Notes: generated by a model not told the origin, from the sequence alone. Shown: positions 16,037 to 29,318, counted from the first letter of the stretch. The stretch: DNA of 64,000 nt from Microvirga lupini (GCF_014191055.1 NZ_JACHWB010000004.1:418720-482719); one strand, 5' to 3'. Made by a program: numbers and translations.

Positions 16037-17317
16037 TCATTCTGAAGGTTGGCGGGACTTGATAAACGCCCCAAATTTCAGCCGTGCATCAACATGAGAT
16101 AGATAATGCCTTTGCAGCATCTCAACACTCGTCAGCCCGTTAAGGGCAAGGGTCATGGGATCGATGTTAGAATTCACAAGGCGATCAACAAAGGCTGTGT
16201 GTCTCAAGCTGTAAAGCGTCCGGGTACCGTTGGCACCTCGCTTCATCCGGTGAAGATTGAGAGCGTGATCGAATAGTCTCCTTACCTCTGCAAGGGCATA
16301 TGTCCGATTGGGGATCGTAGGAAGGAATACGTAATCATCAGAGCTATGGGCAATGCCTTCTTCTATCCTCCGTCGGAGCAATGCTCGATAGACTTCGGCG
16401 GCTCTCGGCATAGTCATGGACAGCCGACGTACTGTCTTCGATCGCACAGGGTCGATGAGAAGAACCTCTGTCTCGTCCTCATTGTGAAATCTGATATGGC
16501 CGTGCCGAAGGAGCTTCAAATCGCTTGGTCGTACAAAGCTGTTCACGGCAAAGACCACGTAATCCACGATGTCCTGATCCAGCCGAATGTATCGGAGGAA
16601 GCGGCCACTCCGCATGTACCGGATAGGCTCATCGGCCGAAACTAGACGCTGGAGAGTGGAGACGAGCGTGGCAACCTCGGAGTGTGTAAAGTGGTCTCTT
16701 GGCCGATCGTCACGACGAGACGAGGGGAGGGACGGTAAACCGGGAATTATACCCGCCTCCCAAGCGTGTTTGAGTACCTTGCGGATCACGACAAGGTACT
16801 TGTTCCGAGTGGTTGTCCTCACGCCTCGTTCATTGTGCAACCGGAGGAGGCAATCGTTCACGGCGGCTTTCCCAACCATATCGATAGGGAAGCAGCCTAT
16901 AACCGGGAAGATATGGGATCGAAGCTTGAGGCCCTCCTCATAAATTGACCTTTCGGACACCTCACCGAGCGAAGCCCTGTTTTGCTCTGCCGCTAGATAA
17001 GTTCCGGCGACCTCCGCAAACGTCGGAGCCTTAGAGGTAGCTGGAAGCACTTTGGCTCCGATTTCGAGGTCTTGAAGGAAGGCACGAGCGAACTCAAAGG
17101 CCAAGTCTTGCTCTACACAGCCGGTGCTCCTCCTAACTGTTCGGCCATCGAGACGGGTATAGAGATACCAGTATGGACTACCGCTGACCTGGAAGATTGA
17201 GGCTCGTCCGCTTGAACCTGGAACAGGAAGGTAGCTGCCGAATGGGCCCTTCATCTCGCCAATCCACAAATTGATAGGAGGACTGAAACGAGACTGATTC
17301 CGATCAGCAGGCAACAC
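16037..17317 (-). CDS. Tyrosine recombinase (integrase) of island B
   Basis: Site-specific integrase of up to 426 residues; an ATG at 17254 would give 405. A beta-rich arm domain comes first (GSPYWYLYTRLDGRTVRRSTG). The core-binding domain spans about 120-215. The catalytic domain shows VRPSDLKLLRH with the first arginine, LYSLRHTAF with the second (histidine of HxxR replaced by Y), and the tyrosine in LQRHYLSH. Its start lies 285 bases from the tRNA-Ser gene. It should integrate and excise island B (8903-17601). It shows little similarity to integrase A, although both sit beside the same tRNA sequence. The gap 17318-17601 has no gene; arm-binding sites are expected there. Confidence 0.9.
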   Translation of the reverse strand: MLPADRNQSRFSPPINLWIGEMKGPFGSYLPVPGSSGRASIFQVSGSPYWYLYTRLDGRTVRRSTGCVEQDLAFEFARAFLQDLEIGAKVLPATSKAPTFAEVAGTYLAAEQNRASLGEVSERSIYEEGLKLRSHIFPVIGCFPIDMVGKAAVNDCLLRLHNERGVRTTTRNKYLVVIRKVLKHAWEAGIIPGLPSLPSSRRDDRPRDHFTHSEVATLVSTLQRLVSADEPIRYMRSGRFLRYIRLDQDIVDYVVFAVNSFVRPSDLKLLRHGHIRFHNEDETEVLLIDPVRSKTVRRLSMTMPRAAEVYRALLRRRIEEGIAHSSDDYVFLPTIPNRTYALAEVRRLFDHALNLHRMKRGANGTRTLYSLRHTAFVDRLVNSNIDPMTLALNGLTSVEMLQRHYLSHVDARLKFGAFIKSRQPSE

Positions 17318-17601
17318 CGCCGCTGTTCACTATCCGAGCCACCATGGCGGAGCGATGCCAGTAGTCAGAAGCGCAAATCAGGTGGAGAGCAGTATTCCCA
17401 AAGTTGCAGAGACTTTGCCGACTTTTGCCGAACAGTGTCCCAACTAACTGACATGTGGCCAACGGTCTTTGATAGTCTCGGAGGGTGAGGAGAGACGTTT
17501 GAGCCTTAATTGAATGCACCGCACTCGTTTGAAATACAACGAGATTTGGGCCGACTTTGCTCAAGTCGGGTCAATCACAAATGCATGGTCGTTAGGAAAA
17601 T

Positions 17602-17665
17602 ATGGCGGAGAGGGGGAGATTCGAACTCCCGATACGGTTGCCCGTATGCCGCATTTCGAGTGCGG
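17602..17665 (-). repeat. Attachment-site copy inside the intact tRNA-Ser
   Basis: Direct repeat of 64 bases identical to 8903-8966. Together they bracket island B. The repeat starts one base outside the tRNA's CCA end and stops in the anticodon stem. Confidence 0.9.
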
Positions 17666-17692
17666 TGCATTCAACCACTCTGCCACCTCTCC
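17603..17692 (-). tRNA. tRNA-Ser(CGA)
   Basis: The minus strand folds as a class II tRNA of 90 bases including encoded CCA. The acceptor is GGAGAGG/CCTCTCC. The anticodon loop is CTCGAAA, so the anticodon is CGA (codon UCG). There is a long variable arm (CATACGGGCAACCGTATC) and TTCGAATC in the T loop. Its 3' half is the integration target of the islands to the left, and the gene remains complete. Confidence 0.95.
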
Positions 17693-17782
17693 GGGTCGCG
17701 AAGGGCTGATGCCCCGCTGGTTGAGGCCGGGTGGATATCATGGGCTTGGCAGGTCTTCAAGCGCCAAAAGCAAGGTTTTTGA

Positions 17783-17811
17783 TTGACAAAGACCAGGCTC
17801 GCCCGTAGATA
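17783..17811 (+). promoter_or_regulatory. Promoter of rplU-rpmA
   Basis: TTGACA at 17783-17788, 17 bases, then TAGATA at 17806-17811. This is a strong match to a housekeeping promoter, placing the RNA start near 17818 and leaving a leader of about 140 bases before rplU. Confidence 0.7.
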
Positions 17812-17854
17812 GGCGTCCTCTATGGGCGGGCACGAGTGCCTGCGCATATCCGTG

Positions 17855-17925
17855 CGGCAGCTTGAGGCTGCCGTGAACCGAAGCCGGAAACTGCCAAAAA
17901 GCCAATCCGGCGGGGTGATCCCCGC
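17855..17925 (+). promoter_or_regulatory. Structured 5' leader of rplU
   Basis: Two hairpins lie in the leader: CGGCAGC/GCTGCCG at 17855-17873 (7 bp, 5-base loop) and GCGGGG/CCCCGC at 17910-17925 (TGAT loop). Ribosomal protein operons are commonly controlled through such leaders. Whether L21 or L27 binds here is an inference. Confidence 0.4.
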
Positions 17926-17955
17926 TGAGAATTGGGTTTGAACACGAGGATCAAG

Positions 17956-18348
17956 ATGTTCGCAGTGATCAAGACCGGCGGCAAGCAGTATCGCGTTGCC
18001 GCCAACGACGTCATCACCGTCGCCACGCTCGCAGGCGAGCCGGGCACCGCCGTCACGTTTGACCAGGTTCTCATGGTCACCAACGACGGCTCGACCCAGG
18101 TTGGCGCCCCCCTCATCGAGGGCGTGACCGTGGCCGGCGAAGTGGTGGAACACACCCGCGGCGAGAAGGTCATCTCCTTCAAGAAGCGCCGTCGCCAGAA
18201 TTCGCGCCGCAAGCGCGGGCATCGCCAGGATTATACCGTGGTGCGGATCACCGAGATCCTCTCCGGTGGCGCGAAGCCCAAGAAGGCTGCGGCCAAGAAG
18301 ACCACCAAGGCTGCGGCTGACGAAGCTGCGCCGGCCACCGCTGAATAA
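17956..18348 (+). CDS. rplU: 50S ribosomal protein L21
   Basis: Protein of 130 residues starting MFAVIKTGGKQYRV, the canonical L21 start, with AGGA just upstream; an earlier in-frame ATG at 17932 is rejected. The conserved body ends with the basic FKKRRRQNSRRKRGHRQ tract that contacts 23S rRNA. The C-terminal extension (KPKKAAAKKTTKAAADEAAP) is the alanine/lysine tail usual in alphaproteobacteria. L21 is part of the large subunit. Followed after 34 bases by rpmA in the usual order, then a GNAT gene and obgE. Confidence 0.97.
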   Translation: MFAVIKTGGKQYRVAANDVITVATLAGEPGTAVTFDQVLMVTNDGSTQVGAPLIEGVTVAGEVVEHTRGEKVISFKKRRRQNSRRKRGHRQDYTVVRITEILSGGAKPKKAAAKKTTKAAADEAAPATAE

Positions 18349-18382
18349 GCGCTCGGCTCAACACAGGACACGGGAGTAACCC

Positions 18383-18649
18383 ATGGCTCACAAAAAAGCA
18401 GGCGGTTCGTCTCGCAACGGTCGCGACTCGGCAGGCCGTCGTCTGGGCGTCAAGCGCTTCGGCGATCAGCAGGTTGTCGCCGGCAACATCATTATTCGTC
18501 AGCGCGGCACCAAATGGCATGCCGGCGCGAATGTCGGCATGGGCAAAGACCACACCCTCTTTGCCACGGCCAATGGCCGAGTCCGATTCCTGACGCGTCA
18601 AGGCCGAGCCTTCGTATCGGTCGTACCGGCCCAAGAGGCAGCAGAATAA
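18383..18649 (+). CDS. rpmA: 50S ribosomal protein L27
   Basis: Protein of 88 residues: [24 protein letters not shown] is the diagnostic N-terminus, followed by [12 protein letters not shown] and DHTLFA. The N-terminal tail reaches the peptidyl-transferase centre. The start has GGAG eight bases upstream. Translated from the rplU transcript. Confidence 0.98.
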   Translation: MAHKKAGGSSRNGRDSAGRRLGVKRFGDQQVVAGNIIIRQRGTKWHAGANVGMGKDHTLFATANGRVRFLTRQGRAFVSVVPAQEAAE

Positions 18650-18811
18650 ACGGCGAGAGCAAAACGAAGGAGCTCCCGCCGGCATCACACCGACCCGGCG
18701 GATCAGAAGCTCCGAAGTAGGCCCGAAAAGGCCAAGCTCAGATCCAAGAACCGACAGGGGAGGTGGGATGTCCACCTCCCCTTCGTGTTTTCCGGGCCCA
18801 GGGAGGGCCCA

Positions 18812-19480
18812 ATGGATCGGAGCAAGACGATGTTTCCCGACCTCACCCGTGACGATGTTTTCCGCCTCGAGACCCGCAGCCTGTGGCTGCGCTGGGCTCG
18901 TCTTGCGGATACGCAAGCCATCGTACGCCTCGCCGGGGAGAAAGCGGTCGCGGAGATGACGGCGCGAATTCCGCATCCGTATCACCCGGACGATGCCGAG
19001 CGATTTATCTTCATGTCCCGGCGGTCCAATGCGGACGGCCAGGGTCTGCAGCTCGCCATCACGCCCAAGGGCAAGCCCAACAGCCTCATCGGCATGGTCG
19101 GCATCGGCCCGAGCGCGGAGACGGGCAAGCCCGACCTCGGCTACTGGCTCGGCACCCCTTATTGGGGCAAGGGCTATGTCACCGAGGCGGTGCGCGCCCT
19201 GATCGATGCCTTCTTCGCCTATGGCGAGGAGGACGAGATCACGGCCTGCGCACGGGTGATCAACCCAGGCTCCCGCCGGGTGCTGGAGAAGTGCGGCTTT
19301 GCCTATCAGGGCGCCGGGCTCTCCGAGCTGCCGGCCCGGTGCGGCCTCTATCCGGTGGATCACTTCCGGCTCGACCGGCGCACCTGGGAGAGCCTGAAGG
19401 CCTGGGGCCAGACCGGCTTCGTGCGCGAACCTCTCTCTCTGGAGGTTGAGGTGGAGCGCGAGATGTCGCTCGCCAGCTGA
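18812..19480 (+). CDS. GNAT-family N-acetyltransferase (RimJ/RimL-like)
   Basis: Protein of 222 residues from the ATG at 18812, which has AGGGAGGG upstream. The fold of RimJ/RimL-type acetyltransferases is visible: LETRSLWLRWARLADTQAIVRLA at the start, LGYWLGTPYWGKGYVTEAVRALIDAFF as the acetyl-CoA binding region, and ARVINPGSRRVLEKCGFAYQG as the late helix. It probably acetylates an N-terminus or a small amine with acetyl-CoA in the cytoplasm. It sits between rpmA and obgE, a position seen in other Rhizobiales. Substrate not deducible. Confidence 0.85.
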   Translation: MDRSKTMFPDLTRDDVFRLETRSLWLRWARLADTQAIVRLAGEKAVAEMTARIPHPYHPDDAERFIFMSRRSNADGQGLQLAITPKGKPNSLIGMVGIGPSAETGKPDLGYWLGTPYWGKGYVTEAVRALIDAFFAYGEEDEITACARVINPGSRRVLEKCGFAYQGAGLSELPARCGLYPVDHFRLDRRTWESLKAWGQTGFVREPLSLEVEVEREMSLAS

Positions 19481-19534
19481 GAACATGGAAGCGCTTCCGA
19501 GCCATTTCGGGAGCGCTTCCGCTTGATTTTGCGT

Positions 19535-19570
19535 TGCTCCCGCACGGTTACCGTGACGGGAGCATTTTTT
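19535..19570 (+). terminator. Intrinsic terminator after the GNAT gene
   Basis: TGCTCCCG at 19535-19542 pairs with CGGGAGCA at 19557-19564, with an inner CACGG/CCGTG stem, followed by six T. Another hairpin (GGAAGCGCT/AGCGCTTCC, 19487-19520) precedes it. Both separate the rplU unit from obgE. Confidence 0.75.
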
Positions 19571-19618
19571 CACCGCGAGAGCGGATCGGCTTTTGCGAAA
19601 AATGCTCCGGTCCCGTAA

Positions 19619-21777
<2,159 letters not shown>

Positions 21778-22602
21778 TTCTCGTTGAGCAGCCTTAGTAA
21801 GGTCTGAGCGTCGCCGGGCGCGGCGCTCTTGATGTCGTTGTCGAAATATACATAGACGCTGCGCTCATCCTTCCGCCAATCGGCAATGCGCCCGGTCCAA
21901 TCCTGCAGGGTCTCGGCCGAGTAGCTGCCCGCATAGCGTCCATTGGTGCCGTGGGCGCGCACATAGACGAAGTCGGCGGTCGCCTCCCAGGGTGCAGGCG
22001 CATCCGCATGATCGGAGATGCACAGGGCCGCGTTGTGGTCTCGCAGGATCCGGAAGGCGTTCTCCTCGTACCAGCTCGGGTGCCGGAATTCGAAGGCGCA
22101 GCGGCGTCCCTGCGGCACGAGCGAGAGGCAGTGCGCCACGCGCTCCCGCGTCTCGGCGTCGGCCTTGAAGGTGGGCGGCAGCTGGAACAGGACCGGGCCG
22201 AACTTGTCGCTTAAGCCGCGCATGCGACCGAAGACGAGATCGATGCTCTCCTCGATCCCTTTCAGCCGTTTCATGTGGGTGATGAAGCGCGAGGCCTTCC
22301 AGGCGAACAGGAACCGCTTCGGCGTGGAATCGTGCCAGGCCCGCACGGCCTGCTCGGTCGGGAGCCGGTAAAAGGAGTTGTTGATCTCCGCCGTGTCGAA
22401 GCGCTGGACGTAGTAGGACAGGAAATCCTTGATCTTCAGGCGCGCCGGGTAGAAAGGTCCATGCCAGGACCGATAGTGCCAGCCCGAGGTTCCGATCCGG
22501 ATCTCAGGCAAGGTGGAGCGGCTTGGCTCTGAGGCCGCCTGCCGTGCTATGGGTTCCGAATGAGGCATTTCCCCTGAGGTCATCAGGGGCCGGGACTTGG
22601 AC

Positions 22603-23952
22603 ATGGACGACATTCGCGCCTTGATTTCAGAAGTGCTCGCCGACTATCTCAACGCACCAGGGGTGGCTTCAGGTGCGACTTCGGTCGGAGAGCCGGATGT
22701 CCCGGCACTCATGCGCGAGCTCGGCCGCAGGGCGCGGATTGCTGCCCGGCGCGTGGCGCTGGCCTCCACTGATGACAAGAACGCTGCCCTGCGGGCCATG
22801 GCGGCTCGCATCCGGGCGCGGGCAGGCACGATCCTCGCGGCGAACGAACAGGATCTGGCCGAGGCGAAGGCCAAGGGGCAGCCTGCCTCCTTCATCGACC
22901 GCCTCATGCTGAACCCCGAACGGCTTGAGGCCATTGCGGCTGCGGTCGAGAGCATCGCCGATCTGCCCGATCCGGTCGGGCGGATGCTGGCGCGCTTCGA
23001 GCGGCCGAACGGGCTGGAGATCGACCGGGTGGCGACCCCGCTCGGCGTTATCGGCGTGATCTTCGAGAGCCGTCCCAACGTGACGGCGGATGCGGGGGCG
23101 CTGTGCCTCAAGGCCGGCAACGCGGCAATCCTGCGCACTGGTTCCGAGAGCTTCCGCACGTCGCTCGCTATAGCCCAGGCGATGGGGGAGGGGCTGGAGC
23201 AGGCGGGCCTGCCGTCTGACGCCATCCGCCTCGTTCCGACCCGCGACCGGGCGGCGGTGGGTGCCATGCTGTCCGGGCTCGACGGCAATATCGATGTAAT
23301 CGTGCCGCGCGGGGGCAAGAGCCTCGTGGCCAGGGTGCAGGAGGAGGCTCGGGTGCCCGTCTTCGCGCATCTGGAGGGCATCTGCCACGTTTTCGTGCAC
23401 GGATCGGCCGATCTGGAAATGGCGAAGAGAATCGTGCTGAACGCCAAGATGCGCCGCACCGGCGTCTGCGGTTCGGCCGAGACGCTGCTGGTGGACCGCG
23501 CCTGTGCCGCGACGCATCTGAGGCCGCTGGTGGCCATGTTGATCGAGGCGGGCTGCGCCGTGCGCGGTGACGAGGCCGTTCAGACGGCTGATCCACGTGT
23601 GACGCCAGCGACCGATGAGGATTGGCGCACCGAATATCTCGATGCCATCATCTCCGTGCGGGTCGTCGATGGTCTGGATGAGGCCATTGCCCATATCGAG
23701 ACCTACGGCTCCCACCACACGGATTCCATCGTCACCGACGACGATGCCGCCGCCGAGCGCTTTCTGGCCGAGGTGGATTCGGCCATCGTGCTCCACAATG
23801 CCTCGACCCAGTTCGCCGATGGCGGCGAGTTCGGCTTCGGGGCCGAGATCGGCATCGCTACGGGGCGAATGCATGCCCGCGGGCCCGTTGGGGTCGAGCA
23901 GCTGACCTCGTTCAAGTACCGCATCCGTGGCTCGGGCCAGACCCGTCCGTGA
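22603..23952 (+). CDS. proA: Gamma-glutamyl phosphate reductase
   Basis: Second step of proline synthesis: NADPH-dependent reduction of gamma-glutamyl phosphate to the semialdehyde. The ATG at 22603 (MDDIRALI) is preferred to an in-frame TTG at 22597. Aldehyde dehydrogenase-like fold: [37 protein letters not shown], the catalytic cysteine in [22 protein letters not shown], and [23 protein letters not shown]. The N-terminus has an extra stretch of about 30 residues compared with short forms. The stop overlaps the nadD GTG start (GTGA). Confidence 0.97.
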   Translation: MDDIRALISEVLADYLNAPGVASGATSVGEPDVPALMRELGRRARIAARRVALASTDDKNAALRAMAARIRARAGTILAANEQDLAEAKAKGQPASFIDRLMLNPERLEAIAAAVESIADLPDPVGRMLARFERPNGLEIDRVATPLGVIGVIFESRPNVTADAGALCLKAGNAAILRTGSESFRTSLAIAQAMGEGLEQAGLPSDAIRLVPTRDRAAVGAMLSGLDGNIDVIVPRGGKSLVARVQEEARVPVFAHLEGICHVFVHGSADLEMAKRIVLNAKMRRTGVCGSAETLLVDRACAATHLRPLVAMLIEAGCAVRGDEAVQTADPRVTPATDEDWRTEYLDAIISVRVVDGLDEAIAHIETYGSHHTDSIVTDDDAAAERFLAEVDSAIVLHNASTQFADGGEFGFGAEIGIATGRMHARGPVGVEQLTSFKYRIRGSGQTRP

Positions 23953-24605
23953 AGCCTGCGGCCTCCCGCTTTCGCATCAGGCCCTCCGGCCTGACCCGTC
24001 TGCCGCGGGTGGCTCCCGGCATGCGGATCGGCCTCTATGGCGGGTCCTTCAACCCTGCCCATGCCGGGCACCGGCATGTCAGCCAGATGGCCCTGAAACG
24101 GCTCGGGCTCGACCGAATCTGGTGGATCGTCACCCCGGGCAACCCGTTGAAGGACACGGGCGAACTCGCCACCACGGCCATGCGGGTGGAGGAGGCTCAG
24201 ACTGTGGCCGATCACCCCCGCATCGACGTGACCGCCTTCGAGGAGGAGATCGGGGCCCGCTATACCGTGGATACCCTATCCTATCTCAGGCGCCGCTATC
24301 CGAATGTCCGGTTCGTGTGGATCATGGGGGCGGATAATCTGGCGAGTTTCCACCGCTGGCGCGGCTGGCGGCGCATTGCCCGGATGATGCCGATCGCCAT
24401 CATCGACCGTCCCGGCTGGACCCTGAAGGCCGCCCGCTCCCGCAGCGCCCTGGCCCTGTCGAGGGCCCGGATCAACGAGGCCGATGCCCGTGCTCTGGCC
24501 CGCCTGAAGCCGCCCGCCTGGACCTTCCTGCACGGGCCCCGGTCCCATCTCTCATCCACAGAGCTGCGCCGGTTGCGACGAACTTCTCCCATCGGGGGAC
24601 GTTGA
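23949..24605 (+). CDS. nadD: Nicotinate-nucleotide adenylyltransferase
   Basis: Joins nicotinate mononucleotide and ATP to deamido-NAD in NAD synthesis. The GTG start overlaps the proA stop by four bases. After a 25-residue lead come [21 protein letters not shown] (nucleotidyltransferase motif, with HxGH as HAGH), [27 protein letters not shown], and SSTELRR in place of the usual SST-IR. It probably belongs to one transcript with rsfS and rlmH downstream, the standard order in Rhizobiales. The N-terminal lead may not be translated if the ATG at 24021 is used. Confidence 0.95.
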   Translation: MKPAASRFRIRPSGLTRLPRVAPGMRIGLYGGSFNPAHAGHRHVSQMALKRLGLDRIWWIVTPGNPLKDTGELATTAMRVEEAQTVADHPRIDVTAFEEEIGARYTVDTLSYLRRRYPNVRFVWIMGADNLASFHRWRGWRRIARMMPIAIIDRPGWTLKAARSRSALALSRARINEADARALARLKPPAWTFLHGPRSHLSSTELRRLRRTSPIGGR

Positions 24606-24703
24606 AAAATGGGGCCTTCCCGCATTATCTTATGGGTCGGCACCTCCGAGTGCTGTTGAGAAAGGGTCTGAACCTGAACCGACTATCTTCCGTCGAAGCG
24701 GAC

Positions 24704-25084
24704 ATGAACCCGCTTCCACCTCTCTCCGGAGCGGACGCTCCTGCTGCAGAGGACATCCGGGCCGTCGTCCTGGCCTCCATCGAGGACATGAAGGCCGAGA
24801 ACACGGTCGAGATCGACCTGGCCGGAAAGACCTCGCTTGCCGACACCATGATCGTCACCTCGGGCCGCTCCGACCGCCATGTCGGCGCGATCGCCGAGCG
24901 CGTGATCAAGGACCTCAAGGACAAGGGGTTCGGAAACGCGCGCGTCGAAGGCCTGCCTGCCTGCGATTGGGTGCTCATCGATGCCGGCGACGTGCTGATC
25001 CACGTTTTCCGCCCCGAGGTTCGTGGCTTCTACAACCTCGAGAAGATGTGGGGCGCCGACCGCCCGCAGGACCGCGCCAGCTAA
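24704..25084 (+). CDS. rsfS: Ribosome silencing factor RsfS
   Basis: About 126 residues from the ATG at 24704; the frame is open from 24602 but the extra part is not conserved-looking. The family core is intact: VLASIEDMKAENTVEIDLAGKTSLADTMIVTSGRSDRHV, GLPACDWVLIDAGDVLIHVFRPEVRGFYNLEKMW. It binds L14 on free 50S subunits and blocks joining with 30S when nutrients are scarce. Sits between nadD and rlmH as usual. Confidence 0.95.
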   Translation: MNPLPPLSGADAPAAEDIRAVVLASIEDMKAENTVEIDLAGKTSLADTMIVTSGRSDRHVGAIAERVIKDLKDKGFGNARVEGLPACDWVLIDAGDVLIHVFRPEVRGFYNLEKMWGADRPQDRAS

Positions 25085-25099
25085 CCTAGGGCCTGCATT

Positions 25100-25594
25100 G
25101 TGCGACTGAGCTTGCTGGCCGTGGGCCGTCTGAAGAGCGGCCCCGAGCGGGAGCTGGTCGAACGATACAGGCAGCGGGTCGAGGGCATGTGCCGGGCCTT
25201 GGGTCTGGCCGGGCTCGACACGGTCGAGTTGCCGGAAAGCCGCGCGCGGCGGGATGACGACCGGCGCGCGGAAGAGGCTGCGGCCTTGCTCGAGAAGGCC
25301 GGTGCCTCCGTGCTGGTCGTCTTCGACGAGCGCGGCAAGAGCCCCTCCAGCGAAGCTTTTGCCGAGAAAATCAGACAATGGCGGGATGAGGGCCGCTCCG
25401 GAATCGCCTGCGTCATCGGCGGGCCCGACGGTCTCGATCCCAAGCTGCGCCAGCGCGCCGACCTCGTGGTGTCCTTCGGGGCGCTCACGATGCCGCACCA
25501 GATCGTGCGAGCGCTCGTGGCCGAACAGCTCTATAGGGCCCTGACAATCATCGCCGGTCACCCTTATCATCGCGCCGGCCATGATGATTCCTGA
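25100..25594 (+). CDS. rlmH: 23S rRNA pseudouridine1915-N3 methyltransferase
   Basis: SPOUT methyltransferase of 164 residues, close to the usual 155-160. GTG start at 25100, 16 bases after rsfS. Motifs: LLAVGRLKSGPERELVERY, VFDERGKSPSSEAFA, CVIGGPDGLD (SAM knot), SFGALTMPHQIVRALVAEQLYRALTIIAGHPYHR, the conserved C-terminal end. It modifies helix 69 of 23S rRNA in 70S ribosomes. Its last 14 bases overlap the next gene. Confidence 0.96.
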   Translation: MRLSLLAVGRLKSGPERELVERYRQRVEGMCRALGLAGLDTVELPESRARRDDDRRAEEAAALLEKAGASVLVVFDERGKSPSSEAFAEKIRQWRDEGRSGIACVIGGPDGLDPKLRQRADLVVSFGALTMPHQIVRALVAEQLYRALTIIAGHPYHRAGHDDS

Positions 25595-26941
25595 TCGGAT
25601 GTTCCGCTTCAAACCCTTTTCCCGCAAGATTTTTGGCCTTGCTGCCTTGATGATCGCCGCGAACCTGGGCTCCGCCTGGGCCCAGCAGCCCGCGCCTGCG
25701 GCGCCGGCCGTCTCGGCGGAATCGGCCGAGGAGAAAGCCCGCCGGGAGCAGGACCTGAAGGTCCTGGAGGAGGCGATCACGGCCAATGCCGATGCCCGCC
25801 GGCGCCTCGAGGAGGAGATCCAATCCATCAAGGCGGACCGGGCCAAGCTGAATGCGGCTCTGATCGGAACGGCCGAGCGCGTGCGCGGCACCGAGGACCG
25901 GATCCGGGGCTTGGAGCAGAGACTTCAGACCCTGACCTCCAGCGAAGCGGCCATTCGTCGCTCCCTGCAGAGCCGGCGCGGCGTCATCATCGAGGTCTTC
26001 GCCGCCCTGCAGCGCATGGGCCGGCGCCCGCCGCCTGCTGTGCTGGTGCGGCCCGAGGACATGCTGGAGGCGGTGCGCGCCTCGATCATGCTGGGAGCCG
26101 TCCTGCCCGAGCTGCGCGTCGAGGCCGAGATCCTGGCCACGGACCTGACCGAACTCGTGCGCCTGAAGGAGGCTATCACCGCAGACCGCACGACCCTGAA
26201 TGGCGAGCTGACCGCGCTCACCCGTGAGCAGGAGCGCCTTGCCGCCCTCATGGAGGCCCGCCAGGGGCGGATCGCCGAGGTTGAGCGCGATGCCGGCGCC
26301 GAGCAGCGGAAGGCCGAGGAACTGGCCCGTCAGGCCGGTACGCTCAAGGAACTCATCGATCGCATGGAGGCGGAGATCGCAGGGGCGCAAAGAGCAGCGG
26401 ACGAGGCCCGCAAGGCGGCCGAGGCCCAGGAGCGCCAGACCCGCGAGAAATTTGCCCAGCTGGCCTTCCGGGATCCGGCCAGGCTGGCCCCGAAGATCCC
26501 CTTCGCGGAGGCGCGAGGACTGCTGCCACGCCCCGTGGGCGGCGAGACTACCCTGGAGTTCGGCGCCTCGGACGGGTACGGCGGAACGACGCGTGGCATT
26601 TCGATCACGACTCGGCAGAATGCAACCGTGGTATCACCGGCGGACGGGTGGGTGGCCTTTGCGGGGCCCTTCCGTTCCTATGGTCGACTCTTGATCATCA
26701 ATGCCGGTGGGGGATACTATATTCTTCTGGCCGGGATGGACCAAATCAACGTCGATGTCGGGCAGTTCGTGCTCGCAGGCGAGCCTGTTGCGACCATGGG
26801 AGAGGCTCCTCTCATGAGTTTGATCGGCGCCGCCATAGAAAAGAACAATCCCGTCCTCTATGTTGAGTTCAGGAAAGACGGCGGTTCGATTGACCCAAGT
26901 CCCTGGTGGGCAAAATCGCAAAGCGAAAAGGTTCGCGGATA

Positions 26942-26942
<1 letters not shown>
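25581..26942 (+). CDS. EnvC-like murein hydrolase activator
   Basis: Exported protein of 453 residues; signal segment ends near GSAWAQ. Residues about 45-290 are long coiled coils (EEKARREQDLKVLEEAI, RRRLEEEIQSIKADRAKL). The last 130 residues are a LytM/M23 fold, but the zinc ligands look lost: the HxH site reads LYVEFRKDG and the first site lacks the usual histidine. Such a degenerate LytM domain is typical of EnvC-type proteins that activate amidases at the septum rather than cutting peptidoglycan themselves. The stop codon overlaps the ctpA start (TAATG), so they are coupled. Confidence 0.85.
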
Positions 26943-28264
<1,322 letters not shown>

Positions 28265-28300
28265 AAACGGATCGTCCTTTCGTTTGAGAAACAGTAATGC

Positions 28301-28339
28301 AAATGGGCCCGGCGGGATGGACATCCTCCGGGCCCATTT
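28301..28339 (+). terminator. Terminator after ctpA
   Basis: AAATGGGCCCGG (28301-28312) pairs perfectly with CCGGGCCCATTT (28328-28339) around a 15-base loop; the trailing T run is short. It closes the envC-ctpA unit. Confidence 0.7.
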
Positions 28340-28489
28340 CTGTTGCGGCATCCACAGGTCTGCGGAAAGGCTTGTGCGCGAGCCGGTGAAGCGGCACTCT
28401 CTGATGCTTCGCGGAACCAGGACCAAGCGTCGGCAGTATTCAAGAACCGGCTGCATTCGAGTTTCGCAATTCAAGGGAGTGAGTGTCGG

Positions 28490-29038
28490 ATGAGGAGCGC
28501 AAGAGGATCACAGGCCAGAAAGGATCTGCCCTACCGCTCCTGCGTCGGTGTGATGCTGATCAACAAGGATGGTCTGATCTTCATCGGCAGGCGCCGTTCA
28601 GAGTCCGATGCGGCATCCGATGGTTATTCCTGGCAGATGCCCCAGGGGGGGATCGATCCTGGCGAGGAGCCCTATCAGGCTGCCCTGCGCGAACTCTATG
28701 AGGAAACCAGCGTCCGCTCCGTGAGCCTCATGGCGGAGGCGCCCGAATGGTATGCCTACGATCTGCCCTCCATGGTCGCCGGACGCGCCTGGCGCGGGCG
28801 CTATCGCGGACAGAACCAGAAATGGTTCGCCTTTCGGTTCGAGGGCAGTGACAGCGAGATCAACATCCATCAGCCGGGCGGCGGCGGCCATAGGCCTGAA
28901 TTCGACGAATGGCGCTGGGAAGAGATGCATCGCCTGCCCGAGTTGATCATCCCGTTCAAGCGACCTGTCTATGAAAAGGTCGTGACGGCTTTTGCGCCGC
29001 TCGTATCAGAGCAGCTGCACAGCACGGCTCATCCCTGA
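28490..29038 (+). CDS. rppH: RNA pyrophosphohydrolase
   Basis: Nudix hydrolase of 182 residues from the ATG at 28490, with AAGGGAG upstream. It removes pyrophosphate from the 5' end of RNA and so triggers decay. Motifs: [23 protein letters not shown], the Nudix box [23 protein letters not shown], and WFAFRF. The C-terminal region [15 protein letters not shown] is typical of the RppH subfamily. The frame stays open upstream to 28343 without protein-like content. Located after ctpA as in other Rhizobiales. Confidence 0.93.
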   Translation: MRSARGSQARKDLPYRSCVGVMLINKDGLIFIGRRRSESDAASDGYSWQMPQGGIDPGEEPYQAALRELYEETSVRSVSLMAEAPEWYAYDLPSMVAGRAWRGRYRGQNQKWFAFRFEGSDSEINIHQPGGGGHRPEFDEWRWEEMHRLPELIIPFKRPVYEKVVTAFAPLVSEQLHSTAHP

Positions 29039-29318
29039 CGATCCGCATCTCTTGCCAAACCGAGCATCACAAGATTCCATGACGTGGGCTCAAGACGACG
29101 GCTGCCGTGCGTGTTTCCAGGCGATGAGATGAAGCAGATCAGAACGCCAGCACGAAAAGAAAAACCCTGATTTTGCAGGGACTCTCGTTCATGTTCATGA
29201 ACCGCAGATGTACGCTGCCGACACTGACGGGTAGGAACGGAACCCCCACTGAAAACCCCCGTTGATAGGCATTGCAGAGGGCCATTGTGGGCTCTCCATC
29301 ATCGGGAGGTTTGATCCA

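Noticed and set aside
15844..16074. 76-codon minus-strand gene after integrase B
   Set aside because: Overlaps the integrase 3' end; the plus strand of the same place looks more protein-like.
17304..17564. 86-codon minus-strand gene between integrase B and the tRNA
   Set aside because: Overlaps the integrase start, no domain; the area is expected to hold integrase binding sites.
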